Shown piece after piece: positions 24,290 to 36,529 of a DNA stretch of 64,000 nt; positions within the stretch are counted from its first letter, which is position 1; every line of letters starts with the position of its first letter. Source of the DNA: Hexactinellida sp. DTS-2022 (taxonomy: Eukaryota > Porifera > Hexactinellida); assembly GCA_028753945.1 (NCBI GenBank), contig JAPNXP010000010.1:2917042-2981041 (forward strand). Direction: 5' to 3'. A program made the position numbers and the translations under genes. The notes below the pieces were generated by a model, which searched no databases, was not told the DNA's origin, and was given only the letters and a program-made list of their open reading frames with translations.

Positions 24290-27040
24290 AGTTATAACTG
24301 AAGTAGGAACAGGCTCGGACGGATACTTAAGTCCGCCACGATCTGTTGATTGTAAGAGCTAAAACTCAGTATGTGATTCAACATCAAAAACAAATTATTT
24401 ATACACATGGCATTCCAGAGATCTTTATAAGAACTTATGTACCGTATAACCTGCGATAAAGCTAACGACTGGAGGATTTGTTGTGAGCATTCAATGGACA
24501 ATTTCACCAAGAAAAGCATTAAAAAGCATTAGCATTACTATTTCATCATCACTAGATGTATCAGAGGGGGAAGAAAAATACTTTACAAATGTATGAATCG
24601 ATTGGAAAGAGTCTTGATGGTCTGCAAACATGTTCAATAAACTAGAAAGTTTAAGACGACGCTCGGTTTCAAGAATCTGAAGGTAAGAAATATGGTAATT
24701 CGAACCGACATCATACTGTAGAGTCCAAAATGGTGCTCCAACGAGTCAGTTTGCAAAAGGATGATAATACGTAGGAAGAGCCACAATATTCAGTTAGATG
24801 ATTAGTTATAAGTGGTAAGGCAGTACAGACGTGTCTAAAACTAGTATACGTTTTTCTTACTCAATTTACCCGTTTTGTCAGGTAAATCCTGCTAAGCATC
24901 TAGCCAAAATACTATACGTGTCAAAGATCTTAATCGATCATCGTTTAAGATCAGCGGTCTTGAGAGGCTATCATTTAAACGGGTCCCTTGGAACGGAGTA
25001 TTGATATTGAATATTGTCCAAAGAGTAAGAAGGATACTTACGATACTCCGGACAACGACTTTCATTTTGGATTTCAAGAGCAGATAGTGTAAGTTCGCAA
25101 ACAACCTTCAAAACCAATTTGACATTTTGCCTTTCTAAACTAGACAAGCTTTTACAATCAAGTGAGGGGCTGTTTTTGCTAAACTGTATCTTTCAGAATT
25201 GTAGAGAAGGCGTGAATCTTGAAAGGAAGCAGAATGGACACTAAGGGGGTAGCTGCATATGTCAATCTCAATATGTTCAAAATTTGGAAGACGAAATGTT
25301 TTATCAAAAAATTTCTGATTTAACCAATTTTTTGCGTATACTTTTCAATATATGGACAAAATCAAATGTAAGGAAGAGAGGTCGATTTTCATCAAAAGGG
25401 TGGGGTACTCTAGTTTCCAGCTTTCCACTAAGAGAAAACAATTTAAACAAGTTTACATTCAATGGGTAGTTATCGGTAGAAATCATTTGGACCTTTAAAC
25501 CACAATGCTCAATATCGATTATACAAGATTTGATAGTGAGAAAGATTTTTTTAGCTGATATAGTTGCACATGGTGACAAACGGGTAATACAAGACCATTT
25601 CCTAGGCAAACTAGACACCATAATCGTGAATACAGTTTTCGTCGTATCCTCAGGGTTCAAATTTGGTGCAAATATTCTCCCCCCCCTTTACAAGCAATAT
25701 CAGATTTAACATGGATTTCATCCATTAGAATGATTACAATTTTTTCTTCGAAACTAAAGCAAGATGTAGCCTGGGTGAGATAAGTGCAAAAATCACTTTC
25801 AAGACCGAAGGAAGAATACAATTTATCTAATGTATGGACATGTGGTAGAGTAATACATTCTAAACCCTGAAGATAGATATAACAAGCTGAAGAAATGAGA
25901 TGAGTCTTAATGGAGATAATTAGTGTAATTATATTGTATCTTCGCCTTTTTTTAGGAATAAATGTATTATATAATTGACAGAGGATAAATTGAAGCTTAG
26001 CTAAATCTGAAGAATTGTTTGTAGGTCCGTCGATATGCGCTAAATCATCAACAATATTCTTTATCTGTGTTTGGCAAGAAGAATATGGTATGAAGCAGTG
26101 GCGGCGCCAGGGGGGGCCATGCCCCCTCCCCCTCCCTATTTTGAGGCTGCCCCCCTAGAATAACAATGTTGTACAGTGTGGCCCCCCTGAAATCCCCCCT
26201 GGACCCCCAGAGCTCCCCAACCTGAAAATCCTGGCGCCGCCTCTGTACTATGAAGTGAGTTACAACTAGAATCAGAGACAGATTTTAAGGAGATTTCAAG
26301 CAGTGTAGTTTCAATTTGTCGAATACCATTAATTGAAATTACCGAAAGGGGAATACTTGGTCCATGGAACCAGGCGGATACATATATAAAACTATTTACC
26401 CCAAATATAAATCGACAGAAACAGACCTATCAATCATGTTGGGTTGAATTAACCTACTATATTATGGTTATCAGGATGCCATACTAACCAATTATCAGGC
26501 AATGCAATCAAGATTAAAATAGCTTTTAGATCCTGTAAATTTCTGATGATGTACTTATGTTTCTCCTCACTCTCAGATAGTAAGCTAAGCTGTAGTGTCT
26601 GATTCACAAATTCTTGTTCTTTTGCGTCATACGACAAGCGAGTCCGTTTGGTTTTTCAGGTTGAAGAATATTAGGAAGGACAAATTGGAAGCAAGCAGGG
26701 AACTGCGCCGTCTCTCAACTTGGGCTTTGCACGAGGTTAATCAGTGAAAGTCCCGTGTCCACTGGGAAGCTTGTGAGAAACGTCGACATCTTCTCGAAAA
26801 TGCTTCACGCATACGTTGACTACCTTGAGGTTATCAATATTCTCCGAGGAAGAGCCCGTATCCAAACTTGTCTGAGTTCTGGTCGATGTTCAGGCATCCT
26901 GAATATAGGAACTCTATCGTCTGGGATGTAGTTACTTCTGCATCCTGGGGATGACCAGAGATGATCAACTGCTGGGCATAATGTTAACGAATCTAAGTTA
27001 GAAGTGATAGGAACAGTAAGTGGATAAGAAAATGACAAAA
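24290..27040 (-). pseudogene. P-element-like (THAP) transposase relic
   Basis: At 26820-27040 the minus strand reads GCRSNYIPDDRVPIFRMP and ELRQVWIRAL, the pattern of a THAP zinc finger whose first Cys appears lost. Downstream come a helical region (26449-26637), VIILMDEIHVKSDI (about 25700-25740, with the likely first catalytic Asp), QMISTDNYPLNVNLF and LFLTFDFVHILKSIRK (25304-25660), and the C-terminal block LWTIFNINTPFQGTRLND (24892-25104). The order matches THAP9/P-element transposases. Stops and frameshifts separate the blocks and a small MITE interrupts it at 26096-26245. Confidence 0.75.
26096..26245. mobile_element. Short GC-rich hAT-like MITE
   Basis: A 150-bp element with inverted ends CAGTGGCGGCGCCAGG and CAGAGGCGGCGCCAGG (reverse complement of the right end) and a C/G-rich interior, unlike the AT-rich surroundings. 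TATGAAG occurs on both sides but is offset by three bases on the right, so the TSD is imperfect. Inserted in the P-element relic. Confidence 0.7.
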
Positions 27041-27286
27041 TATTAAAAAAGAAAGGCTAATAATCAATAAAGATTTAAACTTGTATTTACTGGCGTAATT
27101 GTACAAAAATGTGGTCCATTATAAATAGAAATATGGGTTAAAATATTGTGGTTGGTTAAATATTACCATCTATTAGTGTATCCCTAGTCGATAATTTCAA
27201 GGTTACTGTTAGGAATATTATAGAGTAGGCTATGGCTCAGCTTTATCCAGCTGGTCCTTAATTAAGTACAGTTAACATATTTAGTT

Positions 27287-27650
27287 TCACGCCGTATAAA
27301 GTAAATAAATTGTTTATCATCCCCGCCCGCCCCAATTTTTACTATCCGTCCGGATCTATATTATTATTATCTTATGAACATAATCGTACAAAATATAAAC
27401 TATAAATTTGTGTAAAGTACCTACTGTGCCTGAATTTTTAATAAGTCCTATATTTTACAGCCTTAATTAATTATTTGGGCATTGTCATGTTATTTTCTGA
27501 TTAAATTAAATAATAATATTTATTTTTTGGCATAGGATGATGTTATTTGCATATTAATGGAAATAAAAAATAAAAATAAAATCCCCTCCGCCATCCCAAT
27601 TTTCTCGAAAATATGGATGATAAACAAGTAATTTATTTTATGTGGCCTTA
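27287..27650. mobile_element. MITE with TTGTTTATCATCC termini, copy 1
   Basis: Imperfect inverted ends contain TAAATAAATTGTTTATC (left) and AAATAAATTACTTGTTTATC (right, reverse complement), with CCCGCCCGCCCC just inside the left end. A homologous element of the same length is at 62682-63042. This copy sits inside the dispersed repeat also seen at 1610-1960. No coding sequence. Confidence 0.65.
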
Positions 27651-30271
27651 ATTGGAAATATCATTAAATTAATTATTACTATAATCTTTATAAATGAATT
27701 TTCTTTTTAACAACGTACCAAATAGCTGAAGAATCTAACGATTAACAAAATCGAATCTAGCCTGAGAATATAAACTATAAATGTGCACATTTCATTCAAA
27801 ATGATCAGGTAGTATTAAAAAATAGCAATAGCTATTACAATATTTACACAATTCTTCAAGATCTGACCTCTACTTTTGCTGTATCGACCATTTTATAGCT
27901 AAGGAATGTGTGCATCATCACCCAAATGAAAATAAATTTACATTAGGTTCAACTAATGCAAATTTGGTCCAAATTGGTTGAAAACAAGTCTAAAATAATG
28001 AGGACATATGTAATTCCGAAGGACTTTCCATTCAGGCAGCTTGGCAGTCGAAATCGGACTTCAAATGACTATAACTAGGATTTTTTATATTGGAATGTAG
28101 AAAATTTTGCTTTACACCCCCAAGTAGATGTGCAAATATACTATTGTATGAATTACAATGTATTTGAAGGCAAATTTAGACAGTGCGAGACTACAAGCTT
28201 TTATCACATTTTAAAAGACACCGTTCATGACCTTCACATACCTGGAACTTATAATGGTCACTACAGCAAAACTATATGTCAGATTCACCTGATAATTCAG
28301 TGTGGCTATACTTCTAAGGGTAATATCGTAAAACAAAACAATCTCAATTTTTCTGACCAGCAGAGTGCGGCCGGAATTTATTCTTCCACTAAATTTGGCC
28401 TAATACAATTGATTTCCCGATTTCACCGAGCCCTATAGGCTATAGTGAGTTCAATTCTACTCAGAATAAATAAAAAAATTGACAGATTATCTTTCCTCTT
28501 AGTATAAGGATGCTTGCCGCCAAGAATGTATTAGCGATATGGGTGGTTTCCACAATATTTTGAATATTGCATTGAAACTCTCTATACTAGACTGTAATTA
28601 CATAACTAACATATAATCACTACTGTATAACTTCCTTTGTTCTATTTTCGGAATCATTTTGAATAACATTGTTTAAGGCTTCCTATCTCAATAATACTAT
28701 CGATATCAAAGCGTGACCAATATTTGTAGGAAACTATGAAAGCTATAGTTCTATAAATTATTGTCTATAATCAACAGTATTAGATCTACAAATTTGATCA
28801 TTTTCAGAGTGATTAGATGAGTGGTTCCCAACCTGGGAGGAATTCGACATAGGTATACTTATAAATATTAATGAAATTTTCTGGATTACTTTGTCTCGCT
28901 GAATGATTTAATCACTGAGTAATTAAAATTATCTAGTATTATTAATATTGACAGTTCTCATTGACAGTATTACTTATATTTCACTTAGTTTTTCAGTTAG
29001 TATTTCAATACCAAAATTCTACATTGAGTGCTGGGGGGAATTATAGCAAAAATATAGGTTAGGGGGTAATATCGTTAAATTTTTTGGAAAAGGTTGGGAA
29101 TCACTGGATTAGATCATATTAAAGTATTCTAGAATTACAAACTCCCGTAAATGCGTGAAATTCGTTAAAATTTCCTATTTTCTGCCTTTTTCTCTGTCAC
29201 TGAACAGGAACCAAATCTTAGTTCTGTTCAATAAAGGTCAAATATGTTCATTACAGTGATACTAATATAGATAAAAATTTCATAGAGCAAAATTCAATAC
29301 TTTTTCTAAAAGCTTGGTTAAAAGCTCCAAAAATCCTGAATTGAGCAATCGACGCTCAAAGTTTTTCCCTGCAAATTCAATTAGAACTAATCTATTACAA
29401 GGTGTTTCATCTCGGGATGGATTCATCAGTTAAGCTCCCATTCGCTTAAACATTGTATTTTGAATAATGTGTAGGTTTGGGAATGAATTGGAACAGTCAA
29501 TAGCAGTCCACGTTCTTTTGGGACACTTAAAGCAAAATGTAATTCAATAACTATCTGAAATTGTTATTTTTGTCATTATACATGTCAGTTTAGCTTGGTT
29601 ATATCTACTTAGTCCATAGTGTATAAGATTATAAGAATAACGCTTAGGAATTTGTCTTATTATAGTTCATTGACAAAAAGATATGCCAGGTTTGGGGTTC
29701 GAACCCAGGAACACTTGCATACTGTTCCGATATGCTACCAACTGAACTAAGGAAACTAAATATTAGAAAATGCATTCTATTCCATATAAATGGAATATAG
29801 AATATAAATTATATAATACATGTATATAAATGTGAATAAATGAGAATAAATGTACATATACATTCATTTAATTGCCAAAACATCAATAATTACGTCACTA
29901 AAATGTCCCCTGAAAGGGATAGAGGACTTTTTTTTGGCAAATTTTCAATTCCAGCATAATTCCATGACATAGTAGTATTATATTTCACACTAATCCCGAA
30001 ATTCAACTTTGTTGATTAATTCGCCAGAATTCCGAAGCATCAATTTTTTAAAAAAATTGACAGATTATCTTTCCTCTTAGTATAAGTAGGAAAATTAAAT
30101 AAACTCAAAAATAACATATTTGTAATCTTGAGTATAATGGGGCCTTTTTATCGGGAGTCTGTCCTTGATATAAATCAATATGTATACAGCACTAAGATAG
30201 GAAAGCACACATCATGACACATGACACATTCAAGTTATATCCATCTCAATAAATAGAGCTGAAAACAACTA
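27651..30271. repeat. Dispersed-repeat copy 2 with unclassified inserted sequence
   Basis: 27651-27835 and 30170-30270 continue the repeat seen at 1610-1960. Between them lie about 2.3 kb without a recognised gene; the 102-codon frame at 28130-28438 shows no family motif. A 37-bp direct repeat around TTGACAGATTATC occurs at 28472-28508 and 30050-30086. A tRNA-like sequence at 29683-29755 is listed separately. Confidence 0.45.
29683..29755 (-). repeat. tRNA-like sequence, probable SINE head or tRNA pseudogene
   Basis: On the minus strand the sequence has an A-box-like TTAGTTCAGTTGGTAGC and a perfect B-box-like GGTTCGAACCC spaced about as in a tRNA gene. An anticodon-arm-like hairpin (GGAAC..GTTCC) lies between them. 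The acceptor stem does not pair, so it is not a functional tRNA. No poly(A) tail or flanking duplication could be assigned. Confidence 0.45.
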
Positions 30272-30393
30272 CCTTACTATGGGAAATTAACGCGCCATGA
30301 GATTAAAGCGAATTGCTCCAATTCGCATTAATTTCATGGGGCGATAATTTCCGTCGTGTTAATTTCATGGCGCGTTAATTTTCTATAATAAGG
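30272..30393. mobile_element. Palindromic MITE, copy A
   Basis: An almost self-complementary 122-bp element beginning CCTTACTATGGGAAATTAA and ending, in reverse complement, CCTTATTATAGAAAATTAA. Both arms include ACGCGCCATGA. No coding sequence. A shorter relative follows 82 bp downstream. Confidence 0.65.
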
Positions 30394-30475
30394 TCATTAG
30401 ACTAGGACATAATATACCCAGGAGTATAATTAGACTAGGACATTATACGTATACTCGGGGGTATACTTATTATAG

Positions 30476-30557
30476 GAAATTAACGCGCCATGACATTGAC
30501 GTGAATTGCTTCAATTCGCGTTAATAATTCATGGCGCGTTAATTTCCTATAATAAGG
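30476..30557. mobile_element. Palindromic MITE, copy B
   Basis: An 82-bp near-perfect palindrome with arms CTTATTATAGGAAATTAACG and the central segment GAATTGCTTCAATTC. It matches copy A at 30272-30393. The two are separated by sequence containing the near-duplicated motif ATTAGACTAGGACAT. Confidence 0.65.
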
Positions 30558-30573
30558 TAACCGAATATTTGAA

Positions 30574-31022
30574 TATTCGTTCGATTAGAAAAAGGTTCGT
30601 TCTTTAGAATTCGAAAAAACTTTCAGCCTAGAAATAAATGATAAAATTAAAATCCGATGCGGGAATAAGATTATGAAAATAAATCGTTTTCTCAGTGCTA
30701 ATTGAAGCAAGTGAAGTAAATTTGATATTTTATTTGTGAATGTAAATATATAATTTAGGATGATTCATCAGTTTATAAGAGTGTCAAAGTTTTCTAATAT
30801 TTTGTTATGCTATTCATGATGCAGACGAAACAATTTCATGTGTGATCATGCTTCACAAACTGTATTAGTATGATAGGCATTCATCAAAAGGAAGTGTGTA
30901 ACCACAAAATTCGAAATTCCAACTAATCTTGCTTATTTTCAATTTCCCATAAAATTTGGCTTATAACAAAAGATTTGGGCTAACTAAGTCAATTTTTTTC
31001 CGATTTTCTCCCAATTTGGACC
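30574..31022 (+). repeat. Dispersed repeat, copy interrupted by a MITE (left part)
   Basis: Homologous to 6339-6780. The remainder of the repeat resumes at 31816-31925 after the MITE at 31023-31815. Sequence blocks are collinear with the uninterrupted copy, including TTTTCTCCC just before the insertion point. Confidence 0.7.
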
Positions 31023-31815
31023 CATGCGCGGCGCCAGCTTTTTCGAACTGGGAGGGCAGAGGGGGTGCGGCCAATTTTTCAGGGGGGCAGCTTTTCCAAC
31101 TATCAGAATTTATCTGAAAACAATGGAGCTACGATGAACTTGTCATACTTACAAACTATCCAGGGATATAGGGACTTCATCAAAAATTCAGGGACTTTTT
31201 TGAAATTCTATTTGCTTATATTCACGTTAATAAATAAGCATTGTATTACAAATAATGTTATTCTTTTGAAGAAAATAATTATCTCAAATAGTGTTAAAAA
31301 TCTTTTGCTACTTTGGGGGTGCGCCTGCGGTGTTGCTACTATACGAGATACTCGGATGTAATATGTGTGTTGAATGAAAATCGATGGAGCGTAGCGAGCG
31401 AGCTAAAGATTTTTAGAAATTCGAGACTCTAGAAATGTGTCTAGGGGAAATGAGTAAATTTCCAGGTAATTCTTGGCATGAGTCCAGGGATTAGCCTGGG
31501 CGATGTTTTCACATATGACTTTAACTTGAGATTACCAGTGATGTTTTTTCGGGGGGGGGGGGCGCGCTTCCCCACTTATTTCGCTAGGGAGGCGCTTATA
31601 TCCCAGGGGGGCGCTCCTTCCTATCAGTTATCTATAGAATTCATTTTTGGGGGCCGTTTTCACCTATATTTTCTAAGAAAATGCTAAATTTGAAAAGGGA
31701 GCGCCCCCCCCCCACTTCTTTTTCTAGCAAAACACCACTGGAGATTACCTTAAAATTCTGTCCCCCCTGCAGGGGGGCAGAATTTTAAATAGGGGGGCCT
31801 CTGGTGCCGCGCATG
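31023..31815. mobile_element. MITE with CATGCGCGGC termini
   Basis: The inverted ends CATGCGCGGCGCCAG and CATGCGCGGCACCAG (reverse complement) flank a 793-bp element. The 8-bp flanks TTTGGACC and TTTGGATC differ by one base. The interior has several G-runs and C-runs next to the ends. The related repeat at 6339-6890 carries TTTCGACC without insertion, giving an empty site. Confidence 0.82.
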
Positions 31816-32484
31816 TTTGGATCAATACTCATTAGTTTCAGAGCTCTATCCAATACAAATATAACCTCTAACAATTCACAAAAATATCTAGATGAGGTAA
31901 CATAGTGAAATAGTAGCAGAATAATAACTGTTTTCCTGAAATAGATACATCCACAACAAGAACCAACATAGATTAGACCTTGAGATATCTAGGAGAAATA
32001 ACTGAATAACCGAGTATTTCTCCAGAACATTTTTGTTGTGCTTTACGTTTCTCAGGACCTTCAATCTTAGTCATATAGCTAGCTGCTGTTTATTATGCTC
32101 AGCACGCTTCTCAGGATCCTTCAACCACTTTGCAATGTCATGTAATTTTCGGGTCAATATACTGTATCAGGGTGTCATCCAGACTTGCTGGGCGCGCTAA
32201 AGGAGCGTAATTTGGCAGGATTTTTATCTTGGCGTACAAAAATCGATTCTAGGCCTACAATATCGAGAGCTGCTCCCATAGACTTAATACAAGATTACAA
32301 TCTAGGTGTACAAAATGAAAACTGACAAGCTCTAACAAAATCTAGGAGCGGGGTAATTTTTCCTGGATGAAAGCCTGTGCTGTGTGACCCCAAAATGCAA
32401 GAAATTGTTTTATTGCATTTTTCCATTTTATCATGATGGGGAATAACATACTAAAAGTCTAGCAAATCGGACAACCAGAAGTTG
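31816..32484. other. End of dispersed repeat and non-coding stretch
   Basis: 31816-31925 completes the dispersed repeat. The remaining sequence to 32484 contains no supported gene or terminal repeat. Confidence 0.4.
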
Positions 32485-32735
32485 AAAAAATGGGGTCCAA
32501 AAATTGATGTCCTGTCAAAAATCGCTGGATTGTGTATCCACGTCAGCCATTTCAAATGCATTTAAAACAACTCACTGTTGTCATATTCATACTCAGCATC
32601 AGATTTCTGACAATTTGATATATATAGTGACCATATCGGGGAAATTTGTATGGGAACCGCCATAGCAACGGCCGGGAATGTTAAAATTCCTCATCTCCAA
32701 ATTTGGTAGAAACCCCATCGAGTGACCCCTTGTTC
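32485..32735 (+). repeat. Dispersed repeat, inverted partner of 51845-52085
   Basis: About 250 bp that recur in inverted orientation at 51845-52085, sharing blocks such as TCATATTCATACTCAGCAT and CATCGAGTGACCCCTT. Class unknown; no coding sequence seen. Confidence 0.6.
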
Positions 32736-32786
32736 TTCTCGGCTATGCTTACTGAGTACGAACAAGCTAATATAAATACTCTGACG

Positions 32787-33585
32787 CAGTGGTTCTCAAA
32801 CTGTGGTACGCGTACCACTGGTGGTACGCGAGCTCCTTCTAGTGGTACGCGTAGCTATAGGCGGAGGGAGGAGGAGTCAGGGGAAGGGGGGGGGACACTT
32901 GCTCCTACCCTAATTAAGCCTTTGAATTGTTGGCAGTTTATTGTTGATATTATTCAACACCGTCAATACCTTCAATTCTCTAATGTTGCTAGATTACACA
33001 TTCTAAATCAATTGTATTTTGTTTTTGTTAGCAGATTATGCTTCCTGCTGGTAGATCAGTAGTTACATTAACTCTGCAAAGAAATCGTGGGGGTATACTC
33101 CCCAAACCCCCTTAGGTCGCTCGCTACGCTCGCTGCTTGCACATTTGACCGCGGAGATACTTTCTCCTAGCTATGTCCTTGAGAGGGGGTTGATCATTAT
33201 ACTTTAAAAATACATCAAAATTGAATAGTTATTAAATACAATAGAAATGTACTTTAGTACGAGATGATGTACGTCGTTTTCAGGGGTGTATTTAAATCAG
33301 GCCACGTGGCTAGAGTATGTAATTCAGGGGGGCAAGTTTTATGTTGGGGGGGAAAGTGCAGGGAGTCGGGGGGGGCAAGTGGGGGACGAATCACTCTATT
33401 TACTATAACGAACACTTCCTAATTCTCTTGGGAGGGGGGGGCGAGAAGTACTTTTGGGGGGCCGATCGCCCCCCCTAGCCCCCCGTAGCTACGTGCCTGA
33501 TTTAAATATCGGTTATTATGGTGGTACGCGGAGACCCTAATATTTGATGAAGTGGTACGCGCTGTGAAAAGTTTGAGAACCACTG
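32787..33585. mobile_element. hAT MITE (CAGTGGTTCTCAAAC type)
   Basis: Both ends read CAGTGGTTCTCAAACT (right end in reverse complement), a very common hAT terminus in animals, followed by GTACCAC-rich subterminal repeats. The flanks CTCTGACG and CTCTAACG form an 8-bp TSD with one mismatch. Interior non-coding; a second small element is nested at 33298-33499. Confidence 0.88.
33298..33499. mobile_element. G-rich hAT-like MITE nested in another MITE
   Basis: A 202-bp element with ends CAGGCCACGTGGCTA and CAGGCACGTAGCTACGG (right, reverse complement), flanked by the exact 8-bp repeat ATTTAAAT. The interior is rich in runs of G and includes AAGTACTTTTGGGG. A 397-bp relative is at 55143-55539. 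Confidence 0.8.
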
Positions 33586-33609
33586 CTCTAACGGTTTAAT
33601 TTATAAATT

Positions 33610-33894
33610 CAGTAGATGTCGAATATAAGCACACCGGTTTTAAGAAGATATCGGATTGGGCTACTTAGGCGGCCCTGGAAATCCCCGAAACTGGGCCACT
33701 GCCCAAATCCACCGCCCATCGATCTACCGGGTCACTGGGCTTATCCCGTGGTCCAAGGGCCCCAATCCGCTCATGACTATGTTGGAAAACGGTAGCTATA
33801 TACCCTATATAATTTATGTCGGTTATAAGAACATGCCGATTATAAGCACATTAAGTGCAGTTCTCGAAGATGTGCTTATAACCAGCATCCACTG
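33610..33894. mobile_element. pogo-like MITE
   Basis: The ends CAGTAGATGTCGAATATAAG and CAGTGGATGCTGGTTATAAG (reverse complement of the right end) fit the CAGTRGAT start of pogo/Tigger families. TA follows the right end, while the left flank is TT, probably a mutated TA. The GC-rich centre (33660-33780) may be a separate fragment. Confidence 0.65.
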
Positions 33895-33934
33895 TATTAT
33901 AGTTTACTGCTGGAGACTTAGCAGATAGATACCG

Positions 33935-34013
33935 TCACATTTCTTCATTGTCATCATCTGATGTTACCCACTGGCACATATGGTCAAAGTTGTGTTATTA
34001 GCATCGTCCACGT
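33935..34013 (-). pseudogene. Last codons of the shattered multidomain gene
   Basis: The minus strand reads ..TSDDDNEEM followed by TGA at 33935-33937. A short acidic tail of this type ends the uncharacterised invertebrate protein family described at 51170-51640. It is separated from the cysteine-rich region by the MITE at 34014-34314, whose TSD lies on the junction. Alone this piece would be unrecognisable; its placement rests on the neighbouring fragment. Confidence 0.5.
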
Positions 34014-34314
34014 CAGTGCTCGACAAATTAGGTGGTTTGGTGGCGTTAGCCACCAAAAATCTTTCTTAAGCCACCAAATTTTAACTTTGGTGGCTTAACT
34101 AATCCACCATATATTGTGGAATTATTTGATGTTGTGTTGATTATATTGTTCATTGCATTATTTGTTATTAATATTAGTGTTCTTTTCCGGTATCAGAAGT
34201 TTGTTAAGCCATCAGTGGTTTGTTAAATCGGCCGTTGATTATTCTTTAGCCACCAGAAAAAGTGTTGTGGTGGCTTAATTAGCCACCATCATAATTTCAT
34301 TTTGTCGAGCACTG
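34014..34314. mobile_element. hAT MITE with exact TSD
   Basis: The 301-bp element has ends CAGTGCTCGACAAA (right end in reverse complement) and an exact 8-bp TSD GTCCACGT on both sides (34006-34013 and 34315-34322). Subterminal GGTGGCTTA/TAAGCCACC repeats occur at both ends. It interrupts the C-terminal coding region of the shattered gene. Confidence 0.9.
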
Positions 34315-34543
34315 GTCCACGTACATTAGAACAGTTAAGTCCTTGTTTCCTACAGCTATACTTGTGTCTACTACAGCCGGTGGAACAGTTGCAGTGTATA
34401 ATTTTCAAAATTGCTTCGGGTGCAGGATTAGTGAACATCATGACTGGAATTAGGCTGTTACCTTGGCGGTCCATCCCCATTCGGAAAGCGCTAATTCCAT
34501 GGTAGATATGTTCAAATGCGCTGTACAGAGGAGATGTGTGAGA
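34315..34543 (-). pseudogene. Cysteine-rich C-terminal region of the shattered gene
   Basis: The minus strand encodes LIPVMMFTNPAPEAILKIIHC continuing into a Cys-rich block (CNCSTGC, YSCRKQGLNCS). This arrangement (APEA-L--I-CNC--GC---CSCRK-GL-C) is the tail of a large uncharacterised protein family I know from many invertebrate genomes. It likely binds metal. The upstream side runs into a (TG)n microsatellite and the downstream side into a MITE. Confidence 0.68.
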
Positions 34544-35508
<965 letters not shown>

Positions 35509-35515
35509 TGACCCT

Positions 35516-36174
35516 AGCGTAACTTTGTAAGACGGAATCTTCTTTCATCATTTTGTGCAATGCAGACTTTTTTCCAGATCCAAAATGCTGGAAGATGTGC
35601 ACACCCGGTGAATGCGTGAAGAAACAGCAGACTGTGGCAGATGTTGTCTCCAAGCATGCTTTATGACCTTTATGACATACACTACTGTTGGCATACCTTT
35701 ATCAGAGCAGAATTAAATCTTCTTTGAATTGTTGTCAAATGTACATTGCAACAACAGAATGAACAGATCAGTAGTCCCTCCCCTATGAGTGTTGTTGTTT
35801 TGAAGGATGTCATTGATCCTGCTGCCTTCACAATGGCAACATCGGCATCCCCCTCAGCTTGTATCGCGTGGCAACCTCTTTTTCTCATACGTTCAGAAAT
35901 GAGACAGATGAGGGCCTGTTTGTTGACTTGATATGGAAAGGAAATGCTACTTACTCCCAATGAAGACGGTTGCTCGGTGATATTTACTTTGTTGCCAACC
36001 TGATTCTTTCTTCGTCGTCGCTGATGGGTATTGTCCTTTGTTGTTGGACATCCGCTGTAGCCATCAAAGACAACGGTGGCATTGCAATAATGTTCTACAG
36101 TGAATGATGTAGTCATCAGCGAGTGAACTGTAGGTCCTTCCTTCTGCCCATTTCAAGCGATGCAGAAGGTAACC
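35516..36174 (-). pseudogene. PIN/FEN-like nuclease part of the shattered gene
   Basis: The minus-strand reading gives GYLLHRLKWAEGRTYSSLAD, then VVFDGYSGCPTTKDNTHQRR, AEGDADVAIVKAA, TLIGE and, after a frameshift, FFTHSPGVHIFQHFGSGKKSA. The acidic motif GDADV (family: GDADVDIV) and a following GED-D motif are typical of PIN/FEN-like nuclease folds, which suggests but does not prove nuclease activity. Here the second Asp of DVDI is Ala and the GED-D motif is lost. The fragment starts exactly where a RING-coding fragment ends (36175). Confidence 0.65.
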
Positions 36175-36310
36175 TACTGGGCATTTCTGTTTCAACTCAA
36201 TTAAAGTATTCGCACATCTCTCACAAAATCCTCCATGTGCTAAACCTTCGTGTAAAAGGGCAAAATTTTCACTTCGCCTTTCGAGACATACGTGGCATCG
36301 GGGCTTCCTA
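36175..36310 (-). pseudogene. Fragment of an MDM2-like RING coding sequence
   Basis: Bases 36175-36299 match 48006-48130 in inverted orientation with about two differences in 125 bp. The minus strand encodes the RING segment from its first Cys pair to CPV, then runs directly into the nuclease-like fragment, losing the last Cys. It is a duplicate of the C-terminal RING of the MULE-type gene at 46544-48172, on the other side of the Helitron. Confidence 0.8.
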
Positions 36311-36529
36311 TAATTGACTGTTATACTATAACATTAATATTTCTATTCATTTTTTAATAGGTTATCTGTTTGTTACTAACGCTTGAATATCTATATTATT
36401 AAATCTCGATTGTTGTGTGTTTGTGTGTGTGTGTGTTTGTTTGTTTGTCCTGATTGTATTAAAGTGATGGGGGAATAGAAACCGCATTTATATATGAGAT
36501 ATAAACTAACTTTCAAATGTTATAATTGG

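Noticed and set aside
28130-28438. 102-codon frame
   Set aside because: No recognisable domain; lies in a repeat-rich non-coding stretch.
29683-29755. Functional tRNA gene
   Set aside because: Acceptor stem does not pair and the anticodon loop length is wrong, so it was kept only as a tRNA-like repeat.
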